DNA of 13,828 bases from Dokdonella_A sp035760865 (GTDB lineage Bacteria > Pseudomonadota > Gammaproteobacteria > Xanthomonadales > Rhodanobacteraceae), in NCBI GenBank assembly GCA_035760865.1, contig DASTSE010000435.1, positions 1-13,828 of the forward strand. The letters are read 5' to 3'. A program made the position numbers and the translations under genes. How positions within the stretch are numbered: the stretch's first letter is position 1; each line of letters begins with the position of its first letter. The notes under the pieces were generated by a model. That model was given only the letters and a program-made list of their open reading frames with translations. It searched no databases and was not told the origin of the DNA. Positions 1 to 9,900 of this stretch are shown piece by piece.

Positions 1-2332
1 GACGGACGCCAAGCCGCCCGGCGAGGCCTCGCGCCTCGACACGATCACGGTCACCGCGCAGAGCCGCGCGCAGGAAATGCAGGAAGTGCCGATCCCGCTG
101 CAGATCGTCACCGCCAAACAGATCGACACGCTCGCCGCGACCGATCTCAGCCGCATGAGCCTGTTCGTACCCGGCCTCGTCGTCAACGGCGAACAACCGA
201 CCCAGCCGAACTACCAGATCCGCGGCATCGCGACCGACGATTTCGGCGTCGGCACCGAGTCCGCAGTCGGCGTCTACATCGACGGTGTCTACGCGGCGCG
301 CTCGGGCGGCGCCCTGCTCGCGTTCAACGACGTCAAGCGCATCGAGGTGCTCAAGGGTCCGCAGGGCACGCTGTTCGGACGCAATGCCGCGGCCGGCGCG
401 ATCTCGATCGTCACGAACGAGCCGTCGAACACGTTCGAGGACCGGGCACGCGTGCGCGTCGGCAACTACGGCCGCCAGTACATCGACGGCCTGCTCAACC
501 TGCCCGTGCGCGACGACATGGCGCTGCGCTTCAGCGTCGTCGACAACCAGAGCGAAGGCTGGATCCGCGACGCGGCGAACGCGACGCGCTACGGTGGCGA
601 CGACGACTGGGGCACGCGCGCGGCGTGGCGCTGGAACGCGACCGACGATACGCGCGTGCTGCTGTCGTGGGACCACGAGAAGTTGAACCAGTTGCCGAAG
701 GCCGCAATCGGCCTCGTCCCGCTCGCCGACGATACCTATCAGCGCCCGCCGTTCCCGCCCGACCCGTCGACGTTCCTCGATCCGCTGCACGCGCCGCTCC
801 ACAACGATACCGTCGACCCGCGCGAGTCGCGCCGCTTCGACGGCGCGACGTTGTCGATCGACCACGCGTTCGGCTGGGCGAGCTTCACCTCGACCACCGC
901 GTGGCGCGACTTCGACACGCTCAACCGCGGCGACTACGACGGTACCAACCACATCGTGAGCTATCTCTCGACCTCGAACATCGAGTCGAACGCCAGCTGG
1001 TACCAGGAGTTCAAGTTCGCCGGCAACACCCCGCTGATGGACTGGGTGGCGGGCGCGAGCTACTACAACGAGCACGCACGCCAGACGAGCCGGACCGACA
1101 TCTTCACCGACGGCATCGACACGCTCGCGCTGAACCTGTCGCCCGCACCGACTCCGGACGGGACGCTCTACAACTACCTGAGCCAGGTGCTCGCATTGAA
1201 CGGCTTCCCGAACACATTGCTCGGCGAACCGTGGCGCGAACAGATCGCCAACAACGGCCGCTTCAAGGCCTACGCGGCCTACGGCGACGTGATCTGGCAC
1301 CTCGGTTCGAATTGGAACCTCACGACCGGCGTGCGCTTCACGCGCGACGAGAAGAGGTTCTCGTGGTTCAATGCGCCGCGACAGGCGCCCGGCCTCGACG
1401 CGACGCTCGCGCAGCTGCAGGCGGCCGGCGTGCTCGACCTCATCGGCATCCCGATCGAGACGTTCCAGCAGAACCTCGTCTTCACCGACGCGGTCGGCGT
1501 GCCGGTGACGTTCGAGGACAGCTGGAACGACACCAGCCCGCGCGTCGTGCTCGACTACCGCTTCACACCGAACGTGATGGCGTACGTGTCCGCGACCAAG
1601 GGCTACAAGGCGGGCGGATACAACAGCGTGCAGGTCGCGTCCCGCTTCGAGCCCGAGAAGGTGTGGAACTACGAGGCGGGCGTGAAGAGCACGTTCCCCG
1701 AGTACGGCCTGCTCCTCAACGCGTCGATCTACCACTACGACTACGACAACCGCCAATCGCTCACGCTCGACCCGAACACGGCCGGCTCCGGCGTTCCGCG
1801 CTATCTGGTCAGCAGCAGCAACCAGAAGGCGGACGGCCTCGAGGTCGAGGCGCAATGGGCGCCGACCGACGACCTGCGCCTGAACTTCACGAGCGCCTAC
1901 ATCGATTCCACCTACGGCCATGCGATCGCGCCGTCCGGCGTCGACCTCGGCGGCGAACCGACCGGCGAGCCGCGCTGGTCGATGTCGGCCGGTTTCGCCT
2001 ACACCTGGCACGCGGTGCTCGGGGGCAGCGTCGAGTTCGACCTCTCGCATGCCTGGCGCGGCAAGTCGCGCTGCAACGCCGACTCGGTGCTGCAGGGTAC
2101 CTGCGAGGTCAGTCCGAACTTCAGCGTCGGCAGCGCGCAGCAGCGCACCGATGCACGCATCGGCTGGACATCCGACAATTCGCGCTTCGGTGTGGCATTC
2201 TTCGTCAACAACCTGTTCGACAAGCGCTACGTGACCGGCGTCAGCAATATCTCGGCGACCGTCTTCGGCACGCCGTACGCCCTGATCACGCCGCCGCGCA
2301 TGTGGGGCATCGAGGCACTCGTGAGATTCTGA
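1..2332 (+). CDS. TonB-dependent outer-membrane receptor (5' end outside window)
   Basis: The reading frame is already open at base 2, so the gene starts upstream of the window; the first in-window ATG (77) lies inside the plug domain and is not the true start. About 776 codons are visible. Near the beginning is a TonB-box-like stretch, TITVTAQ (bases 41-61). A plug domain follows with the hallmarks GVYIDGVY and IEVLKGPQGTLFGRNAAAGAI-type residues (about 270-405). The rest is a beta-barrel rich in aromatic residues, ending in Phe as outer-membrane barrels do. Two cysteines (codons 2072-2074 and 2102-2104) sit in a late, probably surface-exposed loop and could form a disulfide. Such receptors import siderophores, vitamins, glycans or hydrophobic compounds using TonB/ExbBD energy. 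The substrate is not readable here. The aldehyde dehydrogenase 4 nt downstream favours an organic carbon compound over iron, which is only an inference. Confidence 0.93.
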   Translation, partial: TDAKPPGEASRLDTITVTAQSRAQEMQEVPIPLQIVTAKQIDTLAATDLSRMSLFVPGLVVNGEQPTQPNYQIRGIATDDFGVGTESAVGVYIDGVYAARSGGALLAFNDVKRIEVLKGPQGTLFGRNAAAGAISIVTNEPSNTFEDRARVRVGNYGRQYIDGLLNLPVRDDMALRFSVVDNQSEGWIRDAANATRYGGDDDWGTRAAWRWNATDDTRVLLSWDHEKLNQLPKAAIGLVPLADDTYQRPPFPPDPSTFLDPLHAPLHNDTVDPRESRRFDGATLSIDHAFGWASFTSTTAWRDFDTLNRGDYDGTNHIVSYLSTSNIESNASWYQEFKFAGNTPLMDWVAGASYYNEHARQTSRTDIFTDGIDTLALNLSPAPTPDGTLYNYLSQVLALNGFPNTLLGEPWREQIANNGRFKAYAAYGDVIWHLGSNWNLTTGVRFTRDEKRFSWFNAPRQAPGLDATLAQLQAAGVLDLIGIPIETFQQNLVFTDAVGVPVTFEDSWNDTSPRVVLDYRFTPNVMAYVSATKGYKAGGYNSVQVASRFEPEKVWNYEAGVKSTFPEYGLLLNASIYHYDYDNRQSLTLDPNTAGSGVPRYLVSSSNQKADGLEVEAQWAPTDDLRLNFTSAYIDSTYGHAIAPSGVDLGGEPTGEPRWSMSAGFAYTWHAVLGGSVEFDLSHAWRGKSRCNADSVLQGTCEVSPNFSVGSAQQRTDARIGWTSDNSRFGVAFFVNNLFDKRYVTGVSNISATVFGTPYALITPPRMWGIEALVRF

Positions 2333-2336
2333 GCCG

Positions 2337-3740
2337 ATGACGAACGGCGAAACGTCCCTGCACGAACGCTACGCGCGCCTGCGCGACGCACAGGCGCGCG
2401 GCGGCGCACCCGACCTCGCCACACGCCAGCGTCGACTGCGCGCGCTCGAGGCGCTGATCCGCGACCATCGAGCGCAGATCGCGGAGGCGATCGCGGCGGA
2501 TTTCGGTCGCCGGCCGGCCGAGGAGACTGACCTGCTCGAGGTGTTCCCGAGCCTTTCCGGCATCCGCCATGCGCGCTCGCGCCTGCGCCGCTGGATGCGG
2601 CCGCGCCGGCGCTGGGCGGGGTTCTGGTTCCTGCCCGCGCGCACGGAGCTGCGACCGCAGCCGCTCGGCGTGGTCGGCATCATCGCGCCGTGGAACTATC
2701 CACTCTATCTCACCGCCGGTCCGCTCACCGACGCGCTCGCGGCGGGCAACCGCGTCATGATCAAGACGAGCGAGCTCACGCCCGCGTTCGCGACGCTGCT
2801 GTCGGAGCTCGTCGCGCGCCATTTCGAGCCGGACGAGGTCGTCGTCGTCAACGGCGACGTCGACGTCGCACGCGCATTCGCGGCGCTGCCGTTCGACCAT
2901 CTGCTGTTCACCGGCTCGACCGCGGTCGGGCACGAGGTCATGCGCGCGGCGGCCGCGAACCTCGTTCCGGTCACGCTCGAACTCGGCGGCAAGTCGCCCG
3001 CGATCGTCGGCGAAGGCGCACGCCTGCCGCATGCGATCGAGCGCATCGTGCTCGGCAAGCTGCTCAACGCGGGCCAGACCTGCATCGCGCCCGATTACGT
3101 GCTGTTGCCGCGCGCGCGCGTGCAGGAGTTCATCGACGGCGCGCGCGCGGCCGTCGCCCGCCTCTATCCGCAGTTCGCCACCAATTCGCAGTACGCGGGC
3201 ATCGCGAGCGAGCGCCACTACGTGCGGCTGTCGGACCTGCGCGATGACGCGGTCGCCCAGGGCGCCGTCGCACACCCGCTCGCCGATGCGCCGGAGGGCG
3301 CCCGCGTGATCGCCCCCACTCTGCTCACCGGCGTCGACGACCGCATGGCCGTGATGCGGCAGGAGATCTTCGGCCCGCTGCTGCCGATCGTCGCGTACGA
3401 TTCGATCGACGAAGCGATCGCCTACGTCAACGCGCATCCGCATCCGCTCGCGCTCTACGTGTTCGACGACCGCCGTGCAGTGGTCGAGCGCGTGCTCGAT
3501 GCGACGCTCGCCGGCGGTGTCAGCGTGAACGACACCATCCTGCACATCGCCCAGCACCACCTGCCGTTCGGCGGCGTCGGCGCGTCGGGGATGGGCGTGT
3601 ACCACGGCGAGGACGGTTTCCGCACCTTCTCGCGCATGAAACCCGTGTTCCGCCAGGCGCGCTGGAACCTCGTCGGCCTGCTCAATCCGCCGTATCGCAC
3701 GACGTTCCGGCGCATGCTGCGCATGCTCCTCGGCGGTTGA
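2337..3740 (+). CDS. Aldehyde dehydrogenase, coniferyl-aldehyde dehydrogenase type
   Basis: A 467-residue cytoplasmic NAD(P)-dependent aldehyde dehydrogenase that oxidises an aldehyde to its carboxylic acid. The family's core is complete: oxyanion Asn120 in PWNYP, the nucleotide-binding FTGSTAVG stretch near residue 190, general-base Glu215 in LELGGKSP, and catalytic Cys249 in AGQTCIAPDY. The IFGPLLPI and LPFGGVGASGMG motifs follow. The short N-terminus, the RRWMRPRRR basic patch and the AGQTCIAPDYVL context match, from memory, coniferyl aldehyde dehydrogenase (CalB) and related fatty-aldehyde enzymes; the exact substrate is uncertain. The ATG is 4 nt after the receptor stop, with only a weak GAG ribosome-binding signal, so translational coupling to the receptor gene is likely. 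Base composition matches its neighbours and no key residue is missing. Confidence 0.93.
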   Translation: MTNGETSLHERYARLRDAQARGGAPDLATRQRRLRALEALIRDHRAQIAEAIAADFGRRPAEETDLLEVFPSLSGIRHARSRLRRWMRPRRRWAGFWFLPARTELRPQPLGVVGIIAPWNYPLYLTAGPLTDALAAGNRVMIKTSELTPAFATLLSELVARHFEPDEVVVVNGDVDVARAFAALPFDHLLFTGSTAVGHEVMRAAAANLVPVTLELGGKSPAIVGEGARLPHAIERIVLGKLLNAGQTCIAPDYVLLPRARVQEFIDGARAAVARLYPQFATNSQYAGIASERHYVRLSDLRDDAVAQGAVAHPLADAPEGARVIAPTLLTGVDDRMAVMRQEIFGPLLPIVAYDSIDEAIAYVNAHPHPLALYVFDDRRAVVERVLDATLAGGVSVNDTILHIAQHHLPFGGVGASGMGVYHGEDGFRTFSRMKPVFRQARWNLVGLLNPPYRTTFRRMLRMLLGG

Positions 3741-3755
3741 TTGGTCCGGCCGATC

Positions 3756-3782
3756 GGCGGCACGCGCTGCGCGCGCGCCGCC
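3756..3782. terminator. GC-rich hairpin between convergent genes
   Basis: GGCGGC-A-CGCGC, loop TGC, GCGCG-C-GCCGCC forms an 11-bp stem with one A/C mismatch. It lies 16 nt after the aldehyde dehydrogenase stop and 36 nt after the stop of the convergent RND gene. Its position suits a shared bidirectional terminator, but neither strand has a T-run after the stem, so it is not a canonical intrinsic terminator. Confidence 0.4.
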
Positions 3783-3817
3783 CTGCGTGGGAAAAGTTGC
3801 TTGCGCGAACCGTCGCG

Positions 3818-6800
3818 TCAGGTCGCGGCGGCCACCGGCGCGCCGCGCACGCGCCCCTTCGCGTCGGCGATCACGCGGCGCATCCACAGGCTCGAGTCGT
3901 CGAGCAGCGAATAGATGCACGGCAGCGCGAGCAGGGTCACGATCGTCGAGAACGTGAGGCCGCCCGCGATCGCGCGCGCCATCGGGAAATACGGCGGGCC
4001 GTCGCTCCACGCCTCGGCTCCGCCGAGCGCGAGCGGCAGCATGCCGAGGATCGCGGTCGCCATCGTCATGAGCACCGGGCGCAGGCGCTCCATCGCACCG
4101 AGCACGAGCGCCTCCGTGCGCAGGTGGCCATGGTGGCGCAGCTGGTTGATGTGCACGATCATCACGATGCCGTTGTTCACGACCACGCCCATCAGGATCA
4201 GGATGCCGATCGCGGCCATGATCGAGAACGTGGTGCCGCTGAGCCAGAACAGCCAGAACACGCCGAATACCGAGAAGACGAAGGTCGTGAGGATCGCAAG
4301 CGGGTAGATCAGCGACTCGAACATCGCGCACATGACGATGTAGACGAGCACGAGCGCGATCAGCGTGTTGAACAGCATCTGCTGGCCGGCCTGGTCCTCC
4401 CGGTCGAAGCCCTCGCCGAAGCTCCAGCGATAGCCGGGCGGGAAAGCGAACGTGTCGAGCGCCTCGGTGATCTCCTTGCGCGCGTCCTGCATCGTCTTCT
4501 TGTCGCCGAGGTTCGCCGAGATCTTCAGCGCGGTGAGGCGGTCGACGCGCTGGATCGCCGACGCAGTCTCGTGCGAGTCGGTGCGCAGCATCGTCAACAG
4601 CGGCACCTGGGTACCGTCCGGTGCGCGCAACTTGAAGTCGGACAGCCCGGCGAGGCTCTGCGTGTCGGCGCCCTGGAAGCGCAGCCATACCGGCAGCTGG
4701 CGATCGTCGGCATGGAAGTCCTTGAGCGGCATGCCGCGCAACGCGATCTGGATGTAGTTCGCGACGGTCTGCGCGTCGAAGCCGTACTGCTTGGCGCGGA
4801 TGCGGTCGACCTGGGTCGCGACTTCGCGATCGCCGTTGCCCTTCTCGGCGCGCACGTCGCGCAGGCTCGGCAGGTGCGAGAGCACGTTGATCACGTTCGG
4901 CGCGAGCTCGCGCAGCTGCTCCATCGAATCGCCGATCAGCGAAATGTCGACGCCGCCGCCGAGGCCGCCGTCGCCGTTGCCGTCGAAGCCGACCTTGCCC
5001 GTCGCGAGCTTCGGCAGGCCCTTGCGGATGTCTTCCTTGATCGCCGACGACGAACGGTTGCTGCCGTAGCCGAACAGGCCCTTGACCCATTCGACCACGC
5101 CGGGCTTGGTCTCCTGCAGCAGCACGCGCGTCATTGCCTGGCCCTGCTCCGAGTACCAGGTGTAGACCGAGGTGATCTCGAACTTTTCGCGGTTGTCGTT
5201 GAGGTACTTCTCGACCTTCATGACTTCGGGCTTGAGATCCTGCAGGCGGTAGTTCGCGTTGAGCTGGTAGAACATGCGCAGGTTCCGCGCCTCGCCGCCG
5301 CCGAAGAAGTCCATCTTGGTCTGCGTCATCGGCACGAAGCTCGCGACGACGAGCGCGAACACGCCGAGCATCGTCCAGCGCCGGTGCGCGAGCGTCCAGG
5401 CGACGAAGCGGCCGTAGCGGTCGCGCAGGCGCGTGATCGCATTCTCGCGGCCGAGGAACTTCGGCGGCGGCATCCGCGAGGCGAACATCGGCACGATGCT
5501 GACCGCGACCAGCCACGAAGCGAGGTGCGCGATCGACATCGCGATCGCGACCTGGGCGAGGAAGATCGAGATGTTGTTCGCCTCGCCGAAGATGTTCGGC
5601 AGGAACACGACCACGCTCGACAGCGTGCCCGCGGCGATCGCGATGCCGACGACCTGGGTGCCCTGCACCGCGCAGTACCACGGCTTGTCGGGGTACTTCT
5701 CGCGGTACTGGTAGATGCTCTCGACCACGACGACCGCGTTGTCGACGAGCATGCCGACCGCGAGCAGAAGGCCCATCATCGACAGCACGTTGAGGCTGAT
5801 GCCGAAGAAGTACATGCAGCCGAGCGTCATCACGAAGCAAATCGGGATCGACAGCGAGACCATCAGCGTCGACGGCCAGTCGCGCAGGAAGAAGAACAGC
5901 ACGAGCACCGACAGCAGCGTGCCCTCGAGGCCGGCCTTGCCGAGCTGCGCCAGCGAGCCCGTCACGCTGTCGGCCTGGCTCTCCATCGCGTAGACCTGCA
6001 TGCCCTTGAGTTCCGGCGAGGCCTGGATCTTCTTCACCTCGGCCATGACCGCGGTGCCGACATCGACGAGGTTCGCGTTGCGCTCGCGGCGGATGTCGAC
6101 GCCGATCGCGGGCTTGCCGTCGAGGCGGCGCGCGAAGTCGACGCGCGCGGGGCGCAAGGTCACGGTCGCGATGTCGCCGAGCTTGAGGCCTTTCGCGTCG
6201 AGCGGGACCGCGCGGATGTCGTCGAGCGTGCGCCACTGCCCCTGCGGCTGCACGCGGAAGCGCGTGCCCGCCGCGTCGACCTGCCCCGCCGAGATCGCGA
6301 AGTTCGCGTTCGACAGCTTGGTATAGAGATCGTTGAGGTTGATGTTGTGCGCACTGAGGCGGTCCGACGACAGCTCGATCTGCACCTCGGGCTTGCCGAT
6401 GCCGGAGATGTCCACATTGGCGACGCCCGGGATGCGCTCGAGCGGGCGCTTGATCTCGCGCTCGATGAGTTCATACGCGTTCGACAGGTCCGCACCGTTC
6501 GAGGCGATGCGCAGCTGCAGCACCGGCTCGTCCGAGGTCGAGAACTTCTGCACGAAGTAGCGCTGCATGTCCGACGGCAGGTCGGCGCGGATCGCGTCGA
6601 TCTTCTCGCGCGCCTGCACCGCCTTGATCGCGACGCTCTCGCCCCACTTGAACTCCATGAAGATCTGCGCGGACTCGGCGTCCGAGGTGGAGTTCATGCG
6701 CTTGATGCCGGGCAAGGTCGCGAGCGCTTCCTCGACCGGGCGCGTGATCGTGCGTTCGATCTCCGCCGGCGTCGAACCCGGGTACGGGATCTGCACGAAC

Positions 6801-6934
6801 AGGAACGGCGCGTCGATGCTCGGGAACTGCTCGAGCGGCAGCCGGAAGGCGGCGATCAGGCCGATCACCACCATCGTCACGAAGAACATGATCGCGGTGA
6901 CGGGCCGCTTCAGGCTGAGCTCGGCGAGTGTCAT
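3818..6934 (-). CDS. RND efflux transporter permease, second of tandem pair (degenerate proton relay)
   Basis: A 1038-residue inner-membrane RND (AcrB/HAE1-like) subunit of normal family length. It starts with the typical MTLAELSLKRPVTAIMFF first membrane helix. It has two halves of six membrane helices, each with a large periplasmic domain (about residues 30-335 and 540-850). A Gly/Asp-rich loop lies around 651-661. The ATG at 6934 is chosen because it overlaps the previous stop as ATGA, begins exactly at the conserved N-terminus, and has AAGGA (6943-6947) 8 nt upstream; a longer frame upstream lies inside the preceding gene. At the proton-relay positions of AcrB (D407, D408, K940, T978) it shows Asp398, Asn399, Asn920 and Thr957, so one Asp and the Lys are replaced. 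VDN/VNN variants exist among HAE1 proteins, so it may still be active, or it may depend on its partner pump. It probably exports drugs, detergents or other amphiphiles. Confidence 0.95.
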   Translation of the reverse strand: MTLAELSLKRPVTAIMFFVTMVVIGLIAAFRLPLEQFPSIDAPFLFVQIPYPGSTPAEIERTITRPVEEALATLPGIKRMNSTSDAESAQIFMEFKWGESVAIKAVQAREKIDAIRADLPSDMQRYFVQKFSTSDEPVLQLRIASNGADLSNAYELIEREIKRPLERIPGVANVDISGIGKPEVQIELSSDRLSAHNINLNDLYTKLSNANFAISAGQVDAAGTRFRVQPQGQWRTLDDIRAVPLDAKGLKLGDIATVTLRPARVDFARRLDGKPAIGVDIRRERNANLVDVGTAVMAEVKKIQASPELKGMQVYAMESQADSVTGSLAQLGKAGLEGTLLSVLVLFFFLRDWPSTLMVSLSIPICFVMTLGCMYFFGISLNVLSMMGLLLAVGMLVDNAVVVVESIYQYREKYPDKPWYCAVQGTQVVGIAIAAGTLSSVVVFLPNIFGEANNISIFLAQVAIAMSIAHLASWLVAVSIVPMFASRMPPPKFLGRENAITRLRDRYGRFVAWTLAHRRWTMLGVFALVVASFVPMTQTKMDFFGGGEARNLRMFYQLNANYRLQDLKPEVMKVEKYLNDNREKFEITSVYTWYSEQGQAMTRVLLQETKPGVVEWVKGLFGYGSNRSSSAIKEDIRKGLPKLATGKVGFDGNGDGGLGGGVDISLIGDSMEQLRELAPNVINVLSHLPSLRDVRAEKGNGDREVATQVDRIRAKQYGFDAQTVANYIQIALRGMPLKDFHADDRQLPVWLRFQGADTQSLAGLSDFKLRAPDGTQVPLLTMLRTDSHETASAIQRVDRLTALKISANLGDKKTMQDARKEITEALDTFAFPPGYRWSFGEGFDREDQAGQQMLFNTLIALVLVYIVMCAMFESLIYPLAILTTFVFSVFGVFWLFWLSGTTFSIMAAIGILILMGVVVNNGIVMIVHINQLRHHGHLRTEALVLGAMERLRPVLMTMATAILGMLPLALGGAEAWSDGPPYFPMARAIAGGLTFSTIVTLLALPCIYSLLDDSSLWMRRVIADAKGRVRGAPVAAAT

Positions 6935-9900
6935 GCGTGCTGTCCTTCGGGGCGCAGGCCTTCGATCGCGAGGTCGTCGTCGGCGCCCGCGTGCTCGACC
7001 TTCGCGCGATGCCGTTCGCCGCGCGCGACGTACCACTCGTCGCCGCGACGATCGAGCAGGTCGTACACGATCGGGATGACGACCAGCGTTAGCAGGGTCG
7101 ACACGGCGAGGCCGCCGATCACGGTGAGCGCCATCGGTGCACGCACTTCGGCGCCTTCGCCCCAGCCGAGCGCGAGCGGCGCGAAGCCGATCAACGTGCA
7201 GAGCGTCGTCATCACGATCGGCCGCAGGCGCGACTCGGCACCCTGCGCGAGCGCTTCGCGCTTGGGCACGCCCGCTTCGCGCAGCTGGTTGACGCGGTCG
7301 ATCAGCACGATCGCGTTCTTCACCACGATGCCGACCAGCATGATGAGGCCGATGAACACGACCACCGAGATCGCCGATCCGGACAGCTTGAGGGCGAGGA
7401 TCGCGCCGACCGCGGCGAGCGGGATCGAGAACATGATCACGAACGGATGCAGCAACGACTCGAACTGCGACGCCATCACGAGGTAGACGAGGAAGATCGC
7501 GAGCCCGAGCGCGAACAGCAGCGACTGCACCGACGCGTCGAGTTCCTCGCTCTGGCCGCCGATGCGCACCTTCACGCCCGCGGCGAGCGGGTTCTTCGCG
7601 ACGAGGCCTTCGACCTCCTTGACCGCGCTCGCGAGATCGCCCTCGCGCAGGTTCGCCGACACGATCGCGACGCGCTCCTGGCTCACGCGATGGATCTCGC
7701 TCGGGCCTTCGGTCGCGATCACGTCGGCGACCGCGGACAGCCGCACCGGCGTGTCCGCGCTCGACTGCGCGTCGTCGACGAGCGTGCCGGCGCCGCTGGT
7801 GCCGCCGCCGGCGCCGATCGCGCCCGCCGCGCTGCTGGTCGAGCCGCTGCTCGAGCCGCCCGCTCCCTTCGCGGGGATGTAGCCGACGACGAGGTTGCGC
7901 ACGTCGTCGACGCCGGTGCGGTCGGCAGCGCGGGCGCGCACGAGCACGTCGATCTTGCGGTCGCGGAAATCGTAGCGCGTCGCGACCTCGCCCTTGACCT
8001 TGCGCACGACGCGGTCGGCGATCTCACGCGTGGTCAGGCCGAGCGCGGCGGCGCGGTCCTGGTCGAAATGCACCTGAATTTCCGGGTAGCCGCCTTCGAC
8101 CGTCGACTTGACGTCGGCGAAGCGCGGCGACCCCTTCATGAGTTCGGCGAGGCGCTGGCCGCCCTTGGCGAGCGCGTCGAGGTCGTAGCCGCGAATTTCG
8201 ATCTCGAGCGGCGCCGAGAAGCTGAACAGCTCGGGCCGGGCGAACTTCACGCTCGCGTCGGCACGCGTCATGTTCTCGCGCAGGCGCTCGATCTCGGCGG
8301 CCTCGATCTGCTTGCTGCCGCCGTCCTTGAGCGCGATCGACAGACGCGCGATGTTCTCGCCCGACTCGGTCGGGTTCGCATCGAGGCGCGTGCCGCTGCC
8401 GGCGACGCCGTAGATCGACTCGACGCCCGGATCCTTCGCATGGCGCGTCGAGATCTCGTCGACGACCTTGTCGGTATCCGCGAGCGGGGTGCCCGGCGGC
8501 AAGGTCACCGTCATGTTGAAGCGGCCCTGTGCAAGCTGCGGAATGAGGTCGAGGCCGAGCGTCGGCACGAGCGCGAGCGTCGCGACGAGCGCGGCGAGCG
8601 CGAAGCCGAGTACCGGCAGCGGACGCGCGAGCGCCTTCGGCAGGAAGCCGTGATACGCCTTCGCGGCACGTTCGTACGGCCACAGCACGAACGCCCCGGC
8701 CCACCTGATCGCGAATCGGAACGCCCGCCCGATTGGAACCAGCAGCAGCGGCAGCACGGCCGTCGCCGCAAGCGCGACGAGGTACGGCACGAGCAGCAGC
8801 GCCTTCACCGGCGCCGCGACGACGAATTGCGCGATCGCGCGGACCTTCGGCAAGTCGTTGCCGAGCGGCCACCGCGCCGCACGAGCGCCCCAGGCGAGCG
8901 TGCGGCGCGCGTAGTCGAGCGTGATCGGCAGCTTGCCCTGTGCGAGCCCCGCGACGAAGAACAGCAGCAACGTGACGCAACGCATGAGCGCGGAGATCGC
9001 GATCATCGCGACGAGCACGACGAAGAAGATCAAGGCCGCCGGCAGCAGGACCGGCAACGAGGCCAGCAGCGCGGCGATCCGCGCCGCGAACGGCCAATTG
9101 CGCCGCCACGGCCAGGCGACGATCGCCCATGCGCCGCTGCACGCCTTGCTCCACAGCGATTCGGAATCGACGGCCTCGTCCTTGTAGGCGAGCGGCGACC
9201 GTCCCTTGAGCGAGGCGAGCATCGGGATCAGCGTCATCGCGACGACGAGCGAGGTCAGCATCGCGAACGTGATCGTGAGCGCCTGGTCGCGGAACAGCTG
9301 GCCGGCCACGCCCTGCACGAACACGAGCGGGAAGAATACGGCGACCGTCGTCAGCGTCGATGCGGTCACCGCCATGCCGACCTCGGCCGTGCCGCGCACG
9401 GCCGCTTCGAGGATCGATGCGCCCTTCTCGCGCAGCCGCGCGATGTTCTCGAGCACGACGATCGAGTCGTCGACGACCATGCCGGTCGCGAGCGCGAGGC
9501 CGCCGAGCGACATCACGTTGAGCGACAGGTGCAGCTGGTCCATGAAGAAGAACGTCGCGATCAGCGAGACCGGCAGCGACAGCGAGATGATGAACGTGCT
9601 CCACGAATCGCGCAGGAAGAAGAAGATGATGAGGATCGCGAGCAGGCCGCCGATCAGCGCGTCCTTCTTGACGTCGCTGAGCGCGCCTTCGATGAAGACC
9701 GACTGGTCCTCGATCATGCCGAGCGTGGTGTCGGCCGGCAGCGTCTTCTTCAGGCGTTCGATCTCGGCCTTGACCGACTTGGCGACGCTCACCGTGTTGG
9801 CGTCGCCTTCCTTGTAGATCGCGAGTTCGATCGCCTCGTGGCCGTCGATGCGCACGATGCCTTCGCGCTCCTTGAAGCCCTGGCGCACCTCGGCGATGTC

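Noticed and set aside
77..79. ATG at 77 as the start of the TonB-dependent receptor
   Set aside because: The frame is open to the left edge and the codons before 77 encode a TonB-box-like stretch and the beginning of the plug, so the start lies outside the window.
625..2340. A 571-residue + strand frame inside the TonB-dependent receptor
   Set aside because: Arg-rich shadow of the receptor frame without family features; the receptor frame shows plug and barrel motifs throughout.
2286..6236. A 1316-residue open frame on the - strand spanning the aldehyde dehydrogenase and RND genes
   Set aside because: It crosses two convergent genes and their terminator region in a frame of Arg/Ala-rich composition with no domain. 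The true genes on both strands account for the sequence.
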